Source: Symsagittifera roscoffensis
Taxonomy: Eukaryota > Xenacoelomorpha > Acoela > Convolutidae
Reading direction: 5' to 3'
Length of the DNA stretch: 64,000 nucleotides
NCBI RefSeq assembly: GCF_963678635.1
Contig: NC_087065.1
Span: 26,929,254 to 26,993,253 of the forward strand
Positions 34,208-44,159 of the stretch are shown here, one piece after another. How positions within the stretch are numbered: the stretch's first letter is position 1; the number at the start of each line of letters is the position of its first letter. Both the position numbers and the translations under genes were made by a program. A model generated the notes under the pieces. The model was not told the DNA's origin and did no database searches. It worked only from the letters and a program-made list of their open reading frames with translations.

Positions 34208-37200
34208 AAGAGAAAATAATAACAGACAGAATAATAACAAAAATCAAAACACGAAAACAAAACCATGTAATAGATGTGGAAGGACGTTTGAACAAGGACA
34301 CCTAAAAAATTGTCCAGCGATGGGAAAGGACTGTAAAAACTGTGGTAAACCAAATCATTTCGCTAAAATGTGCAGATCACAACAAGTAAGTGAAATTGCG
34401 GAAAATTCGGAAGAATCGACAGTGGAATGCGACCAGATCAGTGAAGGTGTTGGATCATGTAGTGAATTTGAAGTCATGTTGATACAAACTCAACAACCGG
34501 AAAATGAACGAGTTTCAAAATATGTGAAAGATCGAATAAATGAGATGAGAAAAGAAACAAACGGAAACGTGGTTAGAGTTCAGAAAATAGACTCTATTCG
34601 AGATCCAACATTGAACCGAGTAAAGTCACTAAAGGCTATGGTACGAATAGATAACCAGATTATTCAGCTAACAGTGGATACTGGTAGTCCTGTTTCATTT
34701 CTTAACTGGGCAACGACGAAAGAAATCATGGAAAAATCAAACAAAGTGAGATTCATACCGTCTGACAAATTGAACTTGCAAACAAAATTTGTGGACTACA
34801 ACAAACAACCGATCAGTATCCTGGGAGCCCTAAAAACCAATCTGAGGTCAGCGGGCTGGGAAGTTAAGGGCGCAACCTTTCTGGTATCAGAAAGAAAAAC
34901 TAGATGCATCATGGGATTAGACTTGCAAGGACAAGTGGGAATAGTGACTACACAAAGAACAGCGCCAAAAGAACTCACCAGGTTTGACGTGCTCATGTGC
35001 GAGCAGTCGGAAGGTTGGAAAGAAAAATTTTTAAATAAATTTAAGAACTTATTTGAAAGGCAAGGCATTTCTAAAAACCACATCGTCAGTTCAAAATTCA
35101 AATACCCACTATGTCCGATACAAGAAAAGGGGAGAAGAATCCCAATTCATATACAAGATAAAGTCGAAAAAGAAATCGAGAAGTTATTGACACAAGGTCA
35201 TATAACAAAACTTGATAAGTGTACAAGTGATTGCTTTATCGCCCCGATTGTGATAACAGTAAAGAAGGACGACTCAATAAAATTGGCAATGGACGCGAAA
35301 CCAATCAATAGACAATTGTTCAAAAACAAATACCAAATGCCGAATGTAGATGAACTTATTGATGGGGTAAGCCAGATTGTAACTGAAAACAAAAAGGGTA
35401 CGCTATATTTTTCGGTGTTAGATTTGAAATATGCGTACAGTCAACTAAAATTGGCTGCGGATACAGCTAGGCAATGCAACTTTAACATTGTGGGCGGAAA
35501 AGCAACAGGAACTTACAGATTCTTGACAGGATTCTACGGACTAGCAGATATGCCAGCTGAATTTCAAAAGGCTATGGATAGAACCATCAATCACGCTAAA
35601 AACACGTTCTGTTTTCTGGATGACATACTTATTGTGTCAAAGGGAAGTGAAATCGAACATGCCAACCTAGTAGAAGCAGTATTAAAGAAATTGGATGCGG
35701 AAAACTTGGCACTGAAACTATCAAAATGCGAATTTTTCAAACAAGAAGTGAATTGGTGGGGTCATCATCTCTCAGAAGAAGGGGTTAGACCGAAGATCAC
35801 TAAAACGGAAGCGGTAGTAAACTTGAACCCGCCGAAATCCCTAAAACAACTAAGGTCATTTCTAGGAAGCATAAACCATTTAGCTAAATTTATACCTAAC
35901 GTAGCAAGTCTGACAGAAAAATTAAGACCACTTCTTAAAGAAGAAAATCAAAAGAAAAAGTTAAAAAACATGAAACTCCCGGTGAAAAAAATCGAGTGGG
36001 GGGATGTTCACACAGAAGCATTTAATGCTATAAAAGGAGCTGTGGCGAATATTACGAAAGTGCATTATTACGATGCAAATCGGGAAACACGAGTTAAATG
36101 CGATGCTAGCCATGATGGACTAGGGTCCACTTTAGAACAACAAAATGATGAAGGGTTGTGGGTCCCAATTTCGTTCGCATCCCGATACCTAAATGCTCAA
36201 GAAAAAAAATATTCAACAAATGAGTTGGAATTATTGGCAGTTGTTTGGGCAGTAGATAGATATAAACACTACCTTCTGGGGAAACCATTTACCATCGCAA
36301 CTGACCATAAAGCGCTTACAACAGCATTGGATGTTAATCAATCGAACAAGACCTACCAATCACGCTTAACCCGGTGGGTTGACCGGTTACTGCCGTATCA
36401 GTTCAACATAGTTCACATTCCGGGGAGGGACATGGGCATAGTTGATTATTTATCGCGTGATCCTTTCAATGATCCCTGGCCCGAATCAGAATTAGACGAA
36501 AAGTTTGTAGTAGCGACAATAAACTCCTTTCATGAAGCGTTCGACTGCTGGAACAGTAGGCTTAAAGATTCAAGGTCGCTCAACCGGAACGAAAACGTTC
36601 TAGAATGTTCTAGAAGGAATGTTAGGAAACAGTCATCAAGTAATGGTTGCTATAGCAACCAAAACGGTCAAAACCGAACAAAGCTCGACCGGAACGAGAG
36701 AAAACAGTTTCCACGACTGCAAAAACAGTTGAACACAACCCAGTCAAATCAACCCAGTAAACAGTCAGTCTTAAATAATTGCAAAATAAAAAAACGACCA
36801 GTACCGAAAAAAATAGAAAAAACAGACTCAAGAATCGAGATGTCAGAAAATGCAAACAGAACATACGACTGGTGGTCCAGCTCACCACAAGATTGGCGGA
36901 ATGAGGAACGTGAAGAAAGCCTAATGGACCCAAAGTGGAACCGATCATTTTCCACCAATAACGAACTCTCGGGAGAGGAGGAGATCACAGAGACAGTACA
37001 ACGGACGAGAAAAATTATACGAGGAGGCAGAAAAAATAGGGACAGCTCAGATAGCGAAACACGTCAAGCACAACGAGTAAAATGGTCGCTGGAACCGGAA
37101 CAACAACGAATAGCGGACCAAAGACTGCTCTCATTCTGGCAGCTAATAGGTGGAGAAAACAATGTTCAGGAAAATCGAGAACTGGTGGCCGATACTCAAG

Positions 37201-39851
37201 AAGTCAGGGACAATTTGGAAGACGAATCAAGTCCAACATCGTCAAAACCGATCGCATCGACAGAACGAAAACTCAGTGAGGTGAATGTAATAGAAGTCGA
37301 CCTTACAACCACAGAAGAGGCGGAGAGTGAGGAGGAAGTGTGCTCAATTCAACCGCCAAAGGGTCTAGGAAAATCAAGACTGCAAAAGCAGCAACAAGTA
37401 GAGACTCTGGACAACCTCGCAAAACTGTTCGACAAAAACTTACTAGCAGAACTGACCACAGAAGACACGTGGATGGACCGCCTCAGGAGAGTGGTAGAGA
37501 GAGGGGACAAACAAGGATTCGAATTGATGGGACCCTATACAAATCCGTTGTGGTCGCAGATGGCAGTTCAGGACGACTGCATCTTGGTGAATAATCGGCT
37601 AGCGGTACCAGTTCAACTACGACAAGCTGTCCTCAAACGAATACATCGGGGACACCCAGGACAGGAAGCGATGTTGGGAGCAGCGCAATATCTGTGGTGG
37701 CCACACATGAATAAGGACATCGTGAATTTGGCAGAGGAGTGCCGTAGTTGTACCAGATATGGTAAGAATGTTAAATACCTTATTTCGAAAAATTCGTCAA
37801 AACCACCACCACTGCTCACGCAGCCGGGACAGGAGGTACAACTAGACTACGCGGGGCCTATAGAAAATCAGAAAGGAAAAAAAATCTATCTTTTAGTAGC
37901 TATTGATCGATTCTCAAAATTTCCTTCAGTGAAGGTTACAAAATCCACAAGTGGAAAGAGCACAGTAAAATTCTTGAGATCATATATCGACACACATGGA
38001 GTCCCTGAATCAATTCGCTCGGATCAATTTTCAGGCTTTAAGGGAAAAACTCTAAAAAAATTTTGTTCGGAACTTAATATCGAACAAAAATTCTGTCCGG
38101 TGGGGGATCACAGAGGTTGTGGGTTGGTTGAACGTACAATTCAAACAAAAAAAAGAAGACTGGGAGTGATGATGCTCGATGAAAATAATAAATCAATCAA
38201 ATTATGTCTCAGTATTATAATGCGAGATTTACGATGGAACAAGCAGAAAACAATTCAAGTATCCCCGTTCCAAGCACATTTCGGCAGACTACCAAAAACA
38301 GAATTTAAAATTGTGAGGGATAGGTTTTTAAATAATTCTGATTCTTTAGACAAACAACACTTGGAACGCTCAGCACTGACTGCATCTCAAATGAAACGGA
38401 GGATTGATCAGTCGAGAGAGAATCTCAAGATAGTGCGCAAGGGACAACTGAGCAGGGATACAAGCCCACTGCACAAGCAGCAAATAACATCGGACAGAGA
38501 TAAAGAAAGAGCCAAAGCCCTAAAGGAATTGTTGGAGGCAAACGCCCGATGGAACTACGAAAGAAGGGATGCAGCTAAAAATGACATCAAAAAATTAGTG
38601 GACGAGACAGGTCAACTCAATCCCGATCTTCGAAAAGAAATGATTTACTCTTGGGAAAAAGGATTTGTGGAAGATAAAGTAGAAAACCAATGCAAGTCAC
38701 CACCCAAGACAATACTTAGAAAGGACCCTCTAAGGAAAAGCGGACAAGCCCTAACCAGACCACTAAAGGGGAAAATAGCTTCAGAAACGGAATCAACAAT
38801 TAAGACATCGGCCGGTTCGATCTATAGAAAATCGGACATAGCTCAATCAAAAACCGTACTTACACAAGAAAAACAGAGAAGCACAATTAAAAGTCCATCG
38901 TCGGAACCTACAAAAAAGTTCAAGCGAGTCAGTTCTCCAGAACTACTAGAGGAGCTGGAATCGGAGGATGAACTCCAAGGAGAAATGGAAATTGCAAATG
39001 AATTGAACCCAACAGAGCGCTTTCAGAAGAGCCAAACAATAGTCACTTCTAAGGACACAGAAGCCGGGGGAGGACTGAATCTTGCAATAAAAAGAGCAAA
39101 ACCAAACCTGGCGGGACCAAAATCAGCAGAGGAAACAAACACGAACAAGCCGGAAAAGAGCGGAAAAGAGAAGAAAAGTCGAAGCAAGCAACAACAGGGG
39201 ACCAACGCAAACCAAACTGCGACTACAGTCAACTCGGAACAAGAGCAAGCAATATCTAAGCCGGATTCGGTCACAGCAGATACCAAAATCCAGTCGAGCT
39301 CTACGCCGAAAACCAAACAGCGTCCGAAACTGAAGGGCATTGACGCGCACACCCCTTTGGAAGATATAGTGGAGACGTTCCACAATAGAAATTTGGCACC
39401 GTCTGACTGGGAGAAGTACGCGGACCAACTGTTAAAAAGAGGGGTGCAGCGAGTTGCGGATGAACTTAGAGAAAATCCTCAAAAAGGCTCAGAATTGGAT
39501 ACAAACTTCGAACCACCACAAGGATTCTCGGACGAATCAAGTGCGGAAGAGTCAGGTGTTCGACGAAGTTCTAGACAAACAAAGAACAAAGAACCCAAAC
39601 GATTCGGAGATCCGATAAAACATTCAATCAAAGAAATATCCGAAAATCTTACAGGAAGAGGTCTGTTAAAGGAGGCACTTAAAGAATACAGAAACCAACT
39701 GAGAGATTTCAAAGATCGGGACGACAGACCTTTGGAGTCAAAAGTGCGACGACTCGAAAGACATTTATTTATGCGAAAATTCGGATATGCTACTTTAGAT
39801 GAAGGAATAGATTGGAACCCGAGTTGGGAAATTGAGCTGGAGGAAAACTGA
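34164..39851 (+). CDS. pol: Pol polyprotein: CCHC knuckles, protease, RT, RNase H, integrase
   Basis: The frame is open from 34164; its first ATG is 34320, giving 1843 residues counted from there. Upstream of that ATG the same frame encodes a first Cys/His knuckle, and residues 5-18 form a second, canonical C-x2-C-x4-H-x4-C. Protease follows with VDTGSPVSF (Asp120), RT with CFLDDILI (Asp434, Asp435), and RNase H with CDAS (Asp595), NELELLA and TDHKAL. Integrase has the zinc-binding IHRGH...C-x2-C (from His1109) and a DD35E core: Asp1176, Asp1235, Glu1271 in DYAG, SDQF and GLVERTIQ. A charged linker of about 350 residues (720-1070) separates RNase H from integrase, and about 470 Lys/Glu-rich residues follow the integrase core, including RRSSRQTKNKEPKRFGD near 1747. 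All catalytic residues are present. The start is probably by translation in continuation of Gag rather than at 34320. Confidence 0.95.
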   Translation, partial: WQFEIWGGETKTPNRRENNNRQNNNKNQNTKTKPCNRCGRTFEQGHLKNCPAMGKDCKNCGKPNHFAKMCRSQQVSEIAENSEESTVECDQISEGVGSCSEFEVMLIQTQQPENERVSKYVKDRINEMRKETNGNVVRVQKIDSIRDPTLNRVKSLKAMVRIDNQIIQLTVDTGSPVSFLNWATTKEIMEKSNKVRFIPSDKLNLQTKFVDYNKQPISILGALKTNLRSAGWEVKGATFLVSERKTRCIMGLDLQGQVGIVTTQRTAPKELTRFDVLMCEQSEGWKEKFLNKFKNLFERQGISKNHIVSSKFKYPLCPIQEKGRRIPIHIQDKVEKEIEKLLTQGHITKLDKCTSDCFIAPIVITVKKDDSIKLAMDAKPINRQLFKNKYQMPNVDELIDGVSQIVTENKKGTLYFSVLDLKYAYSQLKLAADTARQCNFNIVGGKATGTYRFLTGFYGLADMPAEFQKAMDRTINHAKNTFCFLDDILIVSKGSEIEHANLVEAVLKKLDAENLALKLSKCEFFKQEVNWWGHHLSEEGVRPKITKTEAVVNLNPPKSLKQLRSFLGSINHLAKFIPNVASLTEKLRPLLKEENQKKKLKNMKLPVKKIEWGDVHTEAFNAIKGAVANITKVHYYDANRETRVKCDASHDGLGSTLEQQNDEGLWVPISFASRYLNAQEKKYSTNELELLAVVWAVDRYKHYLLGKPFTIATDHKALTTALDVNQSNKTYQSRLTRWVDRLLPYQFNIVHIPGRDMGIVDYLSRDPFNDPWPESELDEKFVVATINSFHEAFDCWNSRLKDSRSLNRNENVLECSRRNVRKQSSSNGCYSNQNGQNRTKLDRNERKQFPRLQKQLNTTQSNQPSKQSVLNNCKIKKRPVPKKIEKTDSRIEMSENANRTYDWWSSSPQDWRNEEREESLMDPKWNRSFSTNNELSGEEEITETVQRTRKIIRGGRKNRDSSDSETRQAQRVKWSLEPEQQRIADQRLLSFWQLIGGENNVQENRELVADTQEVRDNLEDESSPTSSKPIASTERKLSEVNVIEVDLTTTEEAESEEEVCSIQPPKGLGKSRLQKQQQVETLDNLAKLFDKNLLAELTTEDTWMDRLRRVVERGDKQGFELMGPYTNPLWSQMAVQDDCILVNNRLAVPVQLRQAVLKRIHRGHPGQEAMLGAAQYLWWPHMNKDIVNLAEECRSCTRYGKNVKYLISKNSSKPPPLLTQPGQEVQLDYAGPIENQKGKKIYLLVAIDRFSKFPSVKVTKSTSGKSTVKFLRSYIDTHGVPESIRSDQFSGFKGKTLKKFCSELNIEQKFCPVGDHRGCGLVERTIQTKKRRLGVMMLDENNKSIKLCLSIIMRDLRWNKQKTIQVSPFQAHFGRLPKTEFKIVRDRFLNNSDSLDKQHLERSALTASQMKRRIDQSRENLKIVRKGQLSRDTSPLHKQQITSDRDKERAKALKELLEANARWNYERRDAAKNDIKKLVDETGQLNPDLRKEMIYSWEKGFVEDKVENQCKSPPKTILRKDPLRKSGQALTRPLKGKIASETESTIKTSAGSIYRKSDIAQSKTVLTQEKQRSTIKSPSSEPTKKFKRVSSPELLEELESEDELQGEMEIANELNPTERFQKSQTIVTSKDTEAGGGLNLAIKRAKPNLAGPKSAEETNTNKPEKSGKEKKSRSKQQQGTNANQTATTVNSEQEQAISKPDSVTADTKIQSSSTPKTKQRPKLKGIDAHTPLEDIVETFHNRNLAPSDWEKYADQLLKRGVQRVADELRENPQKGSELDTNFEPPQGFSDESSAEESGVRRSSRQTKNKEPKRFGDPIKHSIKEISENLTGRGLLKEALKEYRNQLRDFKDRDDRPLESKVRRLERHLFMRKFGYATLDEGIDWNPSWEIELEEN
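34180..34188 (+). other. Nine-G run at the gag/pol frame change
   Basis: Nine consecutive G lie at 34180-34188 inside the overlap of the two frames: the pol frame is open from 34164 and gag ends at 34207. Gag is in frame 2 and pol is one base further. This can be a natural frameshift site or a one-base length change in the G run, either real or an assembly error. Confidence 0.7.
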
Positions 39852-39952
39852 AATTTACATAATCCATCTAAAAGACTTTCTTCCGAACTGAGTAAATTGA
39901 ACTCTTTTAAATAAATTATCCTACTGATGTTGTATAATTTATTTCTTTCACC

Positions 39953-39962
39953 GAGGGGGGTG
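39953..39962 (+). promoter_or_regulatory. Polypurine tract of the gypsy element
   Basis: GAGGGGGGTG lies directly before the TG of the 3' LTR, the expected site for plus-strand priming. Confidence 0.75.
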
Positions 39963-40221
39963 TGTCATACCGCTACTGCAGTAGCAGTATTTATTATACG
40001 TATGTACAGCCAACCTCTGGTGTTAAATCATTATTTTATGGTACGCTCAAGGTCATACATAAGTGATGACACTGAGACTAAGTGAGAGATCAGAGTACTT
40101 AACAATGATCTATCTCTCAGTACATAAGAAAACAAAGAAAAGAGAAAATCTAAATTCAATATTCAGAATACAGTATTGAATTCCAACTTGTTTTCAATTT
40201 GATATCGCAACGCATATCACA
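39963..40221 (+). repeat. 3' LTR of the gypsy element (259 bp)
   Basis: Identical to the 5' LTR over all 259 bases. It is followed at once by the second TTGGC (40222-40226). Confidence 0.95.
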
Positions 40222-40480
40222 TTGGCATTTTTTTCGAATTAATTAACCTAATTCAAAAAACTTTAACTAGCTTGATTCTTTAATCCGCCGAGATTTCTGT
40301 TAAGTTAAATCAACGCTTAAAACTAAAAGACGGTCATGTTTTTTGCGACTTCATCTTTGTTGCTGTTCTATCTTGGAGTTTGTTATCCATTTAAGAACAG
40401 AATTGATAAGAACTTAAAAATCAGACCGCGAAAATGTTCAAGTGAGCCTGAAAAATAACATTCCCAACAGACAGTTGGAA

Positions 40481-40881
40481 AGAGTTACTGAACGCAAGTG
40501 AAAAGAAAAAACTACGCTTTTGGGAAAAAAATTGGAGCTCTCGGATTTCAAAAAAAAACAGTTATCCCAAAACCTCTTTGAATTAATACAACCAATTATG
40601 CTAACGTTTCTGCGATAAATTTAAACCAGTTTGAGAAAACTGGATCGATAATGCGAATTTTTTGTTTCGCTGAGAAATATAATAAAATTCCATTTTAAAA
40701 TTAGAAGTCGATCACGTTTTTCGTTACCTTTATATTTCGATAGTGGGGTTTGTCTTCCTTTTAACTATGGAAATGAGCTTAACCCAAAAAGAACTCTAGT
40801 CAAACCAATAAAATGTAATAGTCAAACCGCTAAACGAAAAAAATACAGCACCTATATAAGTCTGAACTATGTTCATTGACT
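40481..40881. mobile_element. R1 MITE copy (AGAGTnAATGAACG ends)
   Basis: It starts AGAGTTACTGAACGC and ends ATGTTCATTGACT, imperfect inverted repeats. The interior shares the family order: AAGCTCTTTGAATTTCAA-like, GAGAAAACTGGAT, ATTCCATTTT, GATCACGTTTTTCG, GTTTGTCTTCCTTTTAAC. A CCAACAGACAGTTGGAA block precedes it, as in other copies. Confidence 0.65.
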
Positions 40882-42429
40882 GTAAACAAGTATAGATTTC
40901 ATTTTGTAAAAAAATGCCCAACTTTAAGTTGAAACCGAATTTTTTAAATAACTTTACGAACTTAAAAAATCAAATTTACCTAGGCGATGTTAATATTCTA
41001 TCCATGTTTTCAAGCATAAACATGTTTTCCAGCATAAAAAATCCATTACCTGTGGTGCAGCGAAAACCCTGGAAATGATATCAGCCTCGCATTTTCAGAA
41101 TATTATGTTTTGAAGACGGAAACTATGAAAAATTAAATTCTTTATAAAGCATTGTCGACATTTGCTTTTATAAAACCATGAATATCATTAAAATATGCTA
41201 GATTGAGATTGAAGCCATTGTCAACTTGATATTTTTTAGTGTAAATTGAATGTATTGACAGTGACTTATACCAAAGAAACAGGTTCAAAGCTCAATAATT
41301 TAACTTCTTAACAGATTACCAACGCATAGAAGAACCCCTCCAGTATGGAAACCCAAGTGGAAAAATAGAGTGTGGAAAATTTAACAAGGCCCTCGAAAAA
41401 TTGAATGCATGAAACTAAACATCATAACTTCGATATTTTTCGTACCTTATTCTGATGGGTAAAATCGGAAGTTATGATGGTACGTTTAATAAAGGGACGG
41501 TATTGAAATGATACAGGTAGCCATGCAAAACCAAAACTGCAAAATTATTAATTTAGATTGGTTGAAGGAAGAAGGACTTCGCCTCGCAATTGAATTTTGT
41601 TTTCAGGAGATAAAGAAAGCAGAATAGTAATTTAATTCACCAGAACTGATACAAAACGACAACAACAATAACGTGTATTTGCGCCACATCATACACGCCA
41701 AAAGCCGACGACTAAGTCCGATTACATTGAGTTTTATTAACGTGAAATAATAATTAGCCCCCAAATGCCAGATGTAGAAAACAAAATTAATTTATTCGAT
41801 ATAAATACGCGTCAAATTTTTTATCCGTAATAAGTTTTATAAGAAACATCTGTAGCACTTCGATTAGTTGAGCCAGTTTTTACTTTCATCAGCTATATTT
41901 GGAAAGGTTGAGGATCCTAGTTGAGAGAAACTAGCAATCTGCGGTGAACTCACTAGCATTCAAAGTAATTCACATTTACTAAATGGACCTAACATTAAAC
42001 CCACGGGACGTCAAACACCTTTGCACTACCTATATCTATGTTAAAAACAAATGTTTCATTCAAATAAGCATGAAGCACTTCGCAACGTTAATTGTATGAT
42101 ATTAGGAGCAATTGATTCGAATTTATTTGTAAAAATATAATTCAGTTTTGAACAGTTTTATTATCGCCAACTTGACCAGGAACTGTCTGTCATTCGGTGC
42201 TGCAGCTTCAGGGTCAACCTAAATTCGAACAGCATTTGTAATTTCATGTTAAAACGCCACCCATTAAAACTACAACTAGCGTGTAACGCACCTCCGGTGC
42301 TTCGAATTTTCGAGAACTCATAAAAAACCACATATACTGAAAAAACTATATACAAAAACTTTTGAGTGTACTCTGACACTACCCAATAACAGGGTTCGTA
42401 ATTTCACATGTTGACAAAAAAATTTAATG

Positions 42430-42830
42430 GGATTTTAAATTCAAGTTCTCAACCCCCTCGACTACTCTGGCAGCCCCCAGCTAAAGGGCTGGGAATTTCA
42501 AAATTTGAAGGAAAAAACTAAATTTAAGTTTTCTGAAATACTTTTAAAAAACTCGTAAAAAATGTCATATCTCGAAAAACACAGCAAATTGAGCAGTTAT
42601 ATTTGGAGGCACAATTACCAACCCCTGAAAATACAGAAAACTACAGGTTGAGAATAATAAATTTTTTAAAATTATTATATAAGTTGAGTTTTCTGAAAAA
42701 CTGAAAAAAAAATCACAAAAAATCGTCTTATCTCGTACACTAAAAAGATTTGGGCATTCTCAATTGGAGACCAAACTCGCAACCCCTGGGGAAACTCTGA
42801 CAACATACCCTTTTGTGTTGCTAACTTTTA
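42430..42830. repeat. R5 dispersed repeat, copy 1 (tandem sub-units)
   Basis: Sub-units of about 130-160 bp repeat the blocks TGTCATATCTCGAAAA, ATATTTGGAGGCA, CAACCCCTGAAA and GAAACTCTGACAAC. The same blocks recur at 48960-49290. Non-coding. Confidence 0.5.
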
Positions 42831-43419
42831 ACTCGGTGAAATAAACACTAGATTCAAACTGGAAAATCGAAAAAAATTCTTACGCATTGCAATATACGAT
42901 ATAGCTTAACCACGCATAGATACGTTAAGCCCTTACCTGTTGCAAATAACGCTTAGACATCGCAAGATACGTGTCACTAGCATTTAAATATAGTATAGAT
43001 TATTCAGCATCATGCAAGACATAGCCTTAAAACAGTCTTCGAACGCCAAATACCGGCCATCGCACTATTCACGACTTTTTAAATTGGGTTACTCGAAATT
43101 AAAGTTTCAATCTTCATGTGAAATCTATGAATTTACCATATTAAAATCTAAACACAGAGGCACTTCGCATACACAGCAAAAATAGGACCGATAACGCTAC
43201 TGGGAAAAATTGAATGTGTAAAACTTCGAGTCTACAAAATTTCTCAAGTGACGCACGCCAATTATGAGTCTACATAGTTGCTAAGTGACGCAAGCCAACT
43301 ATGACGCATTGGCAGTAACAATCAATTTGAAAAAAGAAATGAACCAACTAATATGCCTCAATTTATAGAGCAGACACAGTTTAATTAGTATATGAAAAAG
43401 TTCATTAAAAACATCCGAC

Positions 43420-43492
43420 CCTACCCAGGTTCGAACCCTCTTATTTTGCTGCTGGTCTCCTTCCCTACCTCTACGCTACAGAACCATGATAA
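43420..43492 (-). repeat. tRNA-like SINE head or tRNA pseudogene
   Basis: On the minus strand GTAGCGTAGAGGTAGGG resembles a Pol III A box and AGGGTTCGAACCTGGG, about 33 bp later, contains a near-consensus B box. I cannot fold a complete cloverleaf with a plausible anticodon stem, so a tRNA-derived SINE or pseudogene is more likely than a working tRNA. Confidence 0.4.
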
Positions 43493-43949
43493 CTGGAAGC
43501 TAAATTGCTATTTGTCATATAATAGTCTGTGTTACCATCTTTAGCATTGGCTGTACTTTAACGCTGGATCAAAATGAACACTTTCAAAATGAACATTTTG
43601 TCGCAACAATTGAATCGCAACAATATTTGCGACTTAGGTTGAAAAAAAAAGAAAGTTCATACTATAACACAAGCTATGCTTGTGTAAACATCGGTCATAT
43701 AAATTTGCTTCACTTGTGCAACATTTTGATTTTCCATTAAATCGGAAATCTCTATGATCAATTTGTTTTAGTATGGCATAACCGAAATTTCCCGTCATAA
43801 TCAGAAACTATCTAGGAGTAAAGTGACTTCAGTATTTTAGCAGCCGTCTTACTTTCATGAATAAATAATCTGTCCATCCGTACGGGAGGGCGGTCGATCT
43901 GATTTTGTCTACATAATCTGTGTTCGAATTAGTGATGCCTCACTGACTG

Positions 43950-44159
43950 CTAGTTGGTAGTGTCATCCGGTTGTGCTTCGGGTGCGAGTGGAGGTGGGGA
44001 CGACGAGGAGGGCGTAAGAGGAGAGGAGGGGGACTTGTCGTGTTGGGAATGGTGCGTTGCTTCTGATTCAGAGGTGGGCTTTATGGACGACGAGGAGTTC
44101 AGCGAGAGGGAGAAGTTGTCTGAAGTAGGAGAAGTAGGGCTAGAGAGATCATCAGCATG
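43950..44159 (-). CDS. Ankyrin last coding exon
   Basis: After the acceptor ATATTTCAG the frame reads HADDLSSPTSPTSDNFSLSL, then a Ser/Pro-rich stretch and ends PDDTTN plus TAG; 69 residues. It is phase 0, fitting the donor of the exon at 45665-46053 directly or through the candidate exon at 44849-44965. Low complexity makes it less certain than the domain exons. Confidence 0.7.
   Translation of the reverse strand, partial: HADDLSSPTSPTSDNFSLSLNSSSSIKPTSESEATHHSQHDKSPSSPLTPSSSSPPPLAPEAQPDDTTN

Larger units (their letters stand above)
33059..40221 (+). mobile_element. Complete Ty3/gypsy-type LTR retrotransposon, very young
   Basis: This 7163-bp element has identical 259-bp LTRs, a 5-bp target duplication TTGGC, a tRNA primer site, gag, pol in the order protease-RT-RNase H-integrase, and a purine-rich tract before the 3' LTR. 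The RT-RNase H-integrase order is that of Ty3/gypsy (Metaviridae-type) elements. I see no envelope gene and no chromodomain. Identical LTRs mean too little time for substitutions since insertion. Gag and pol are in different frames and meet at a nine-G run. Confidence 0.95.
40227..43949. other. Gene-free stretch downstream of the ankyrin gene
   Basis: It contains an R1 MITE (40481-40881), an R5 repeat block (about 42430-42830) and a tRNA-like SINE head (about 43420-43490), listed separately. No exon was seen; the 72-codon frame at 42161-42379 is unrecognised. The ankyrin 3' UTR and polyadenylation site should lie in its last few hundred bases. Confidence 0.4.

Noticed and set aside
36622-39428. 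Minus-strand frames of 60-120 residues inside pol
   Set aside because: They are shadows of the long Pol frame and have Cys/Phe/Ser-rich content without domains.
39852-39962. Search for an envelope gene between pol and the 3' LTR
   Set aside because: Only 111 bp separate the pol stop from the LTR, and the Pol tail has no transmembrane segment or signal peptide.
43420-43492. Functional tRNA gene
   Set aside because: A- and B-box-like blocks are present, but I could not form a full cloverleaf with a standard anticodon stem, so only a tRNA-like repeat is listed.
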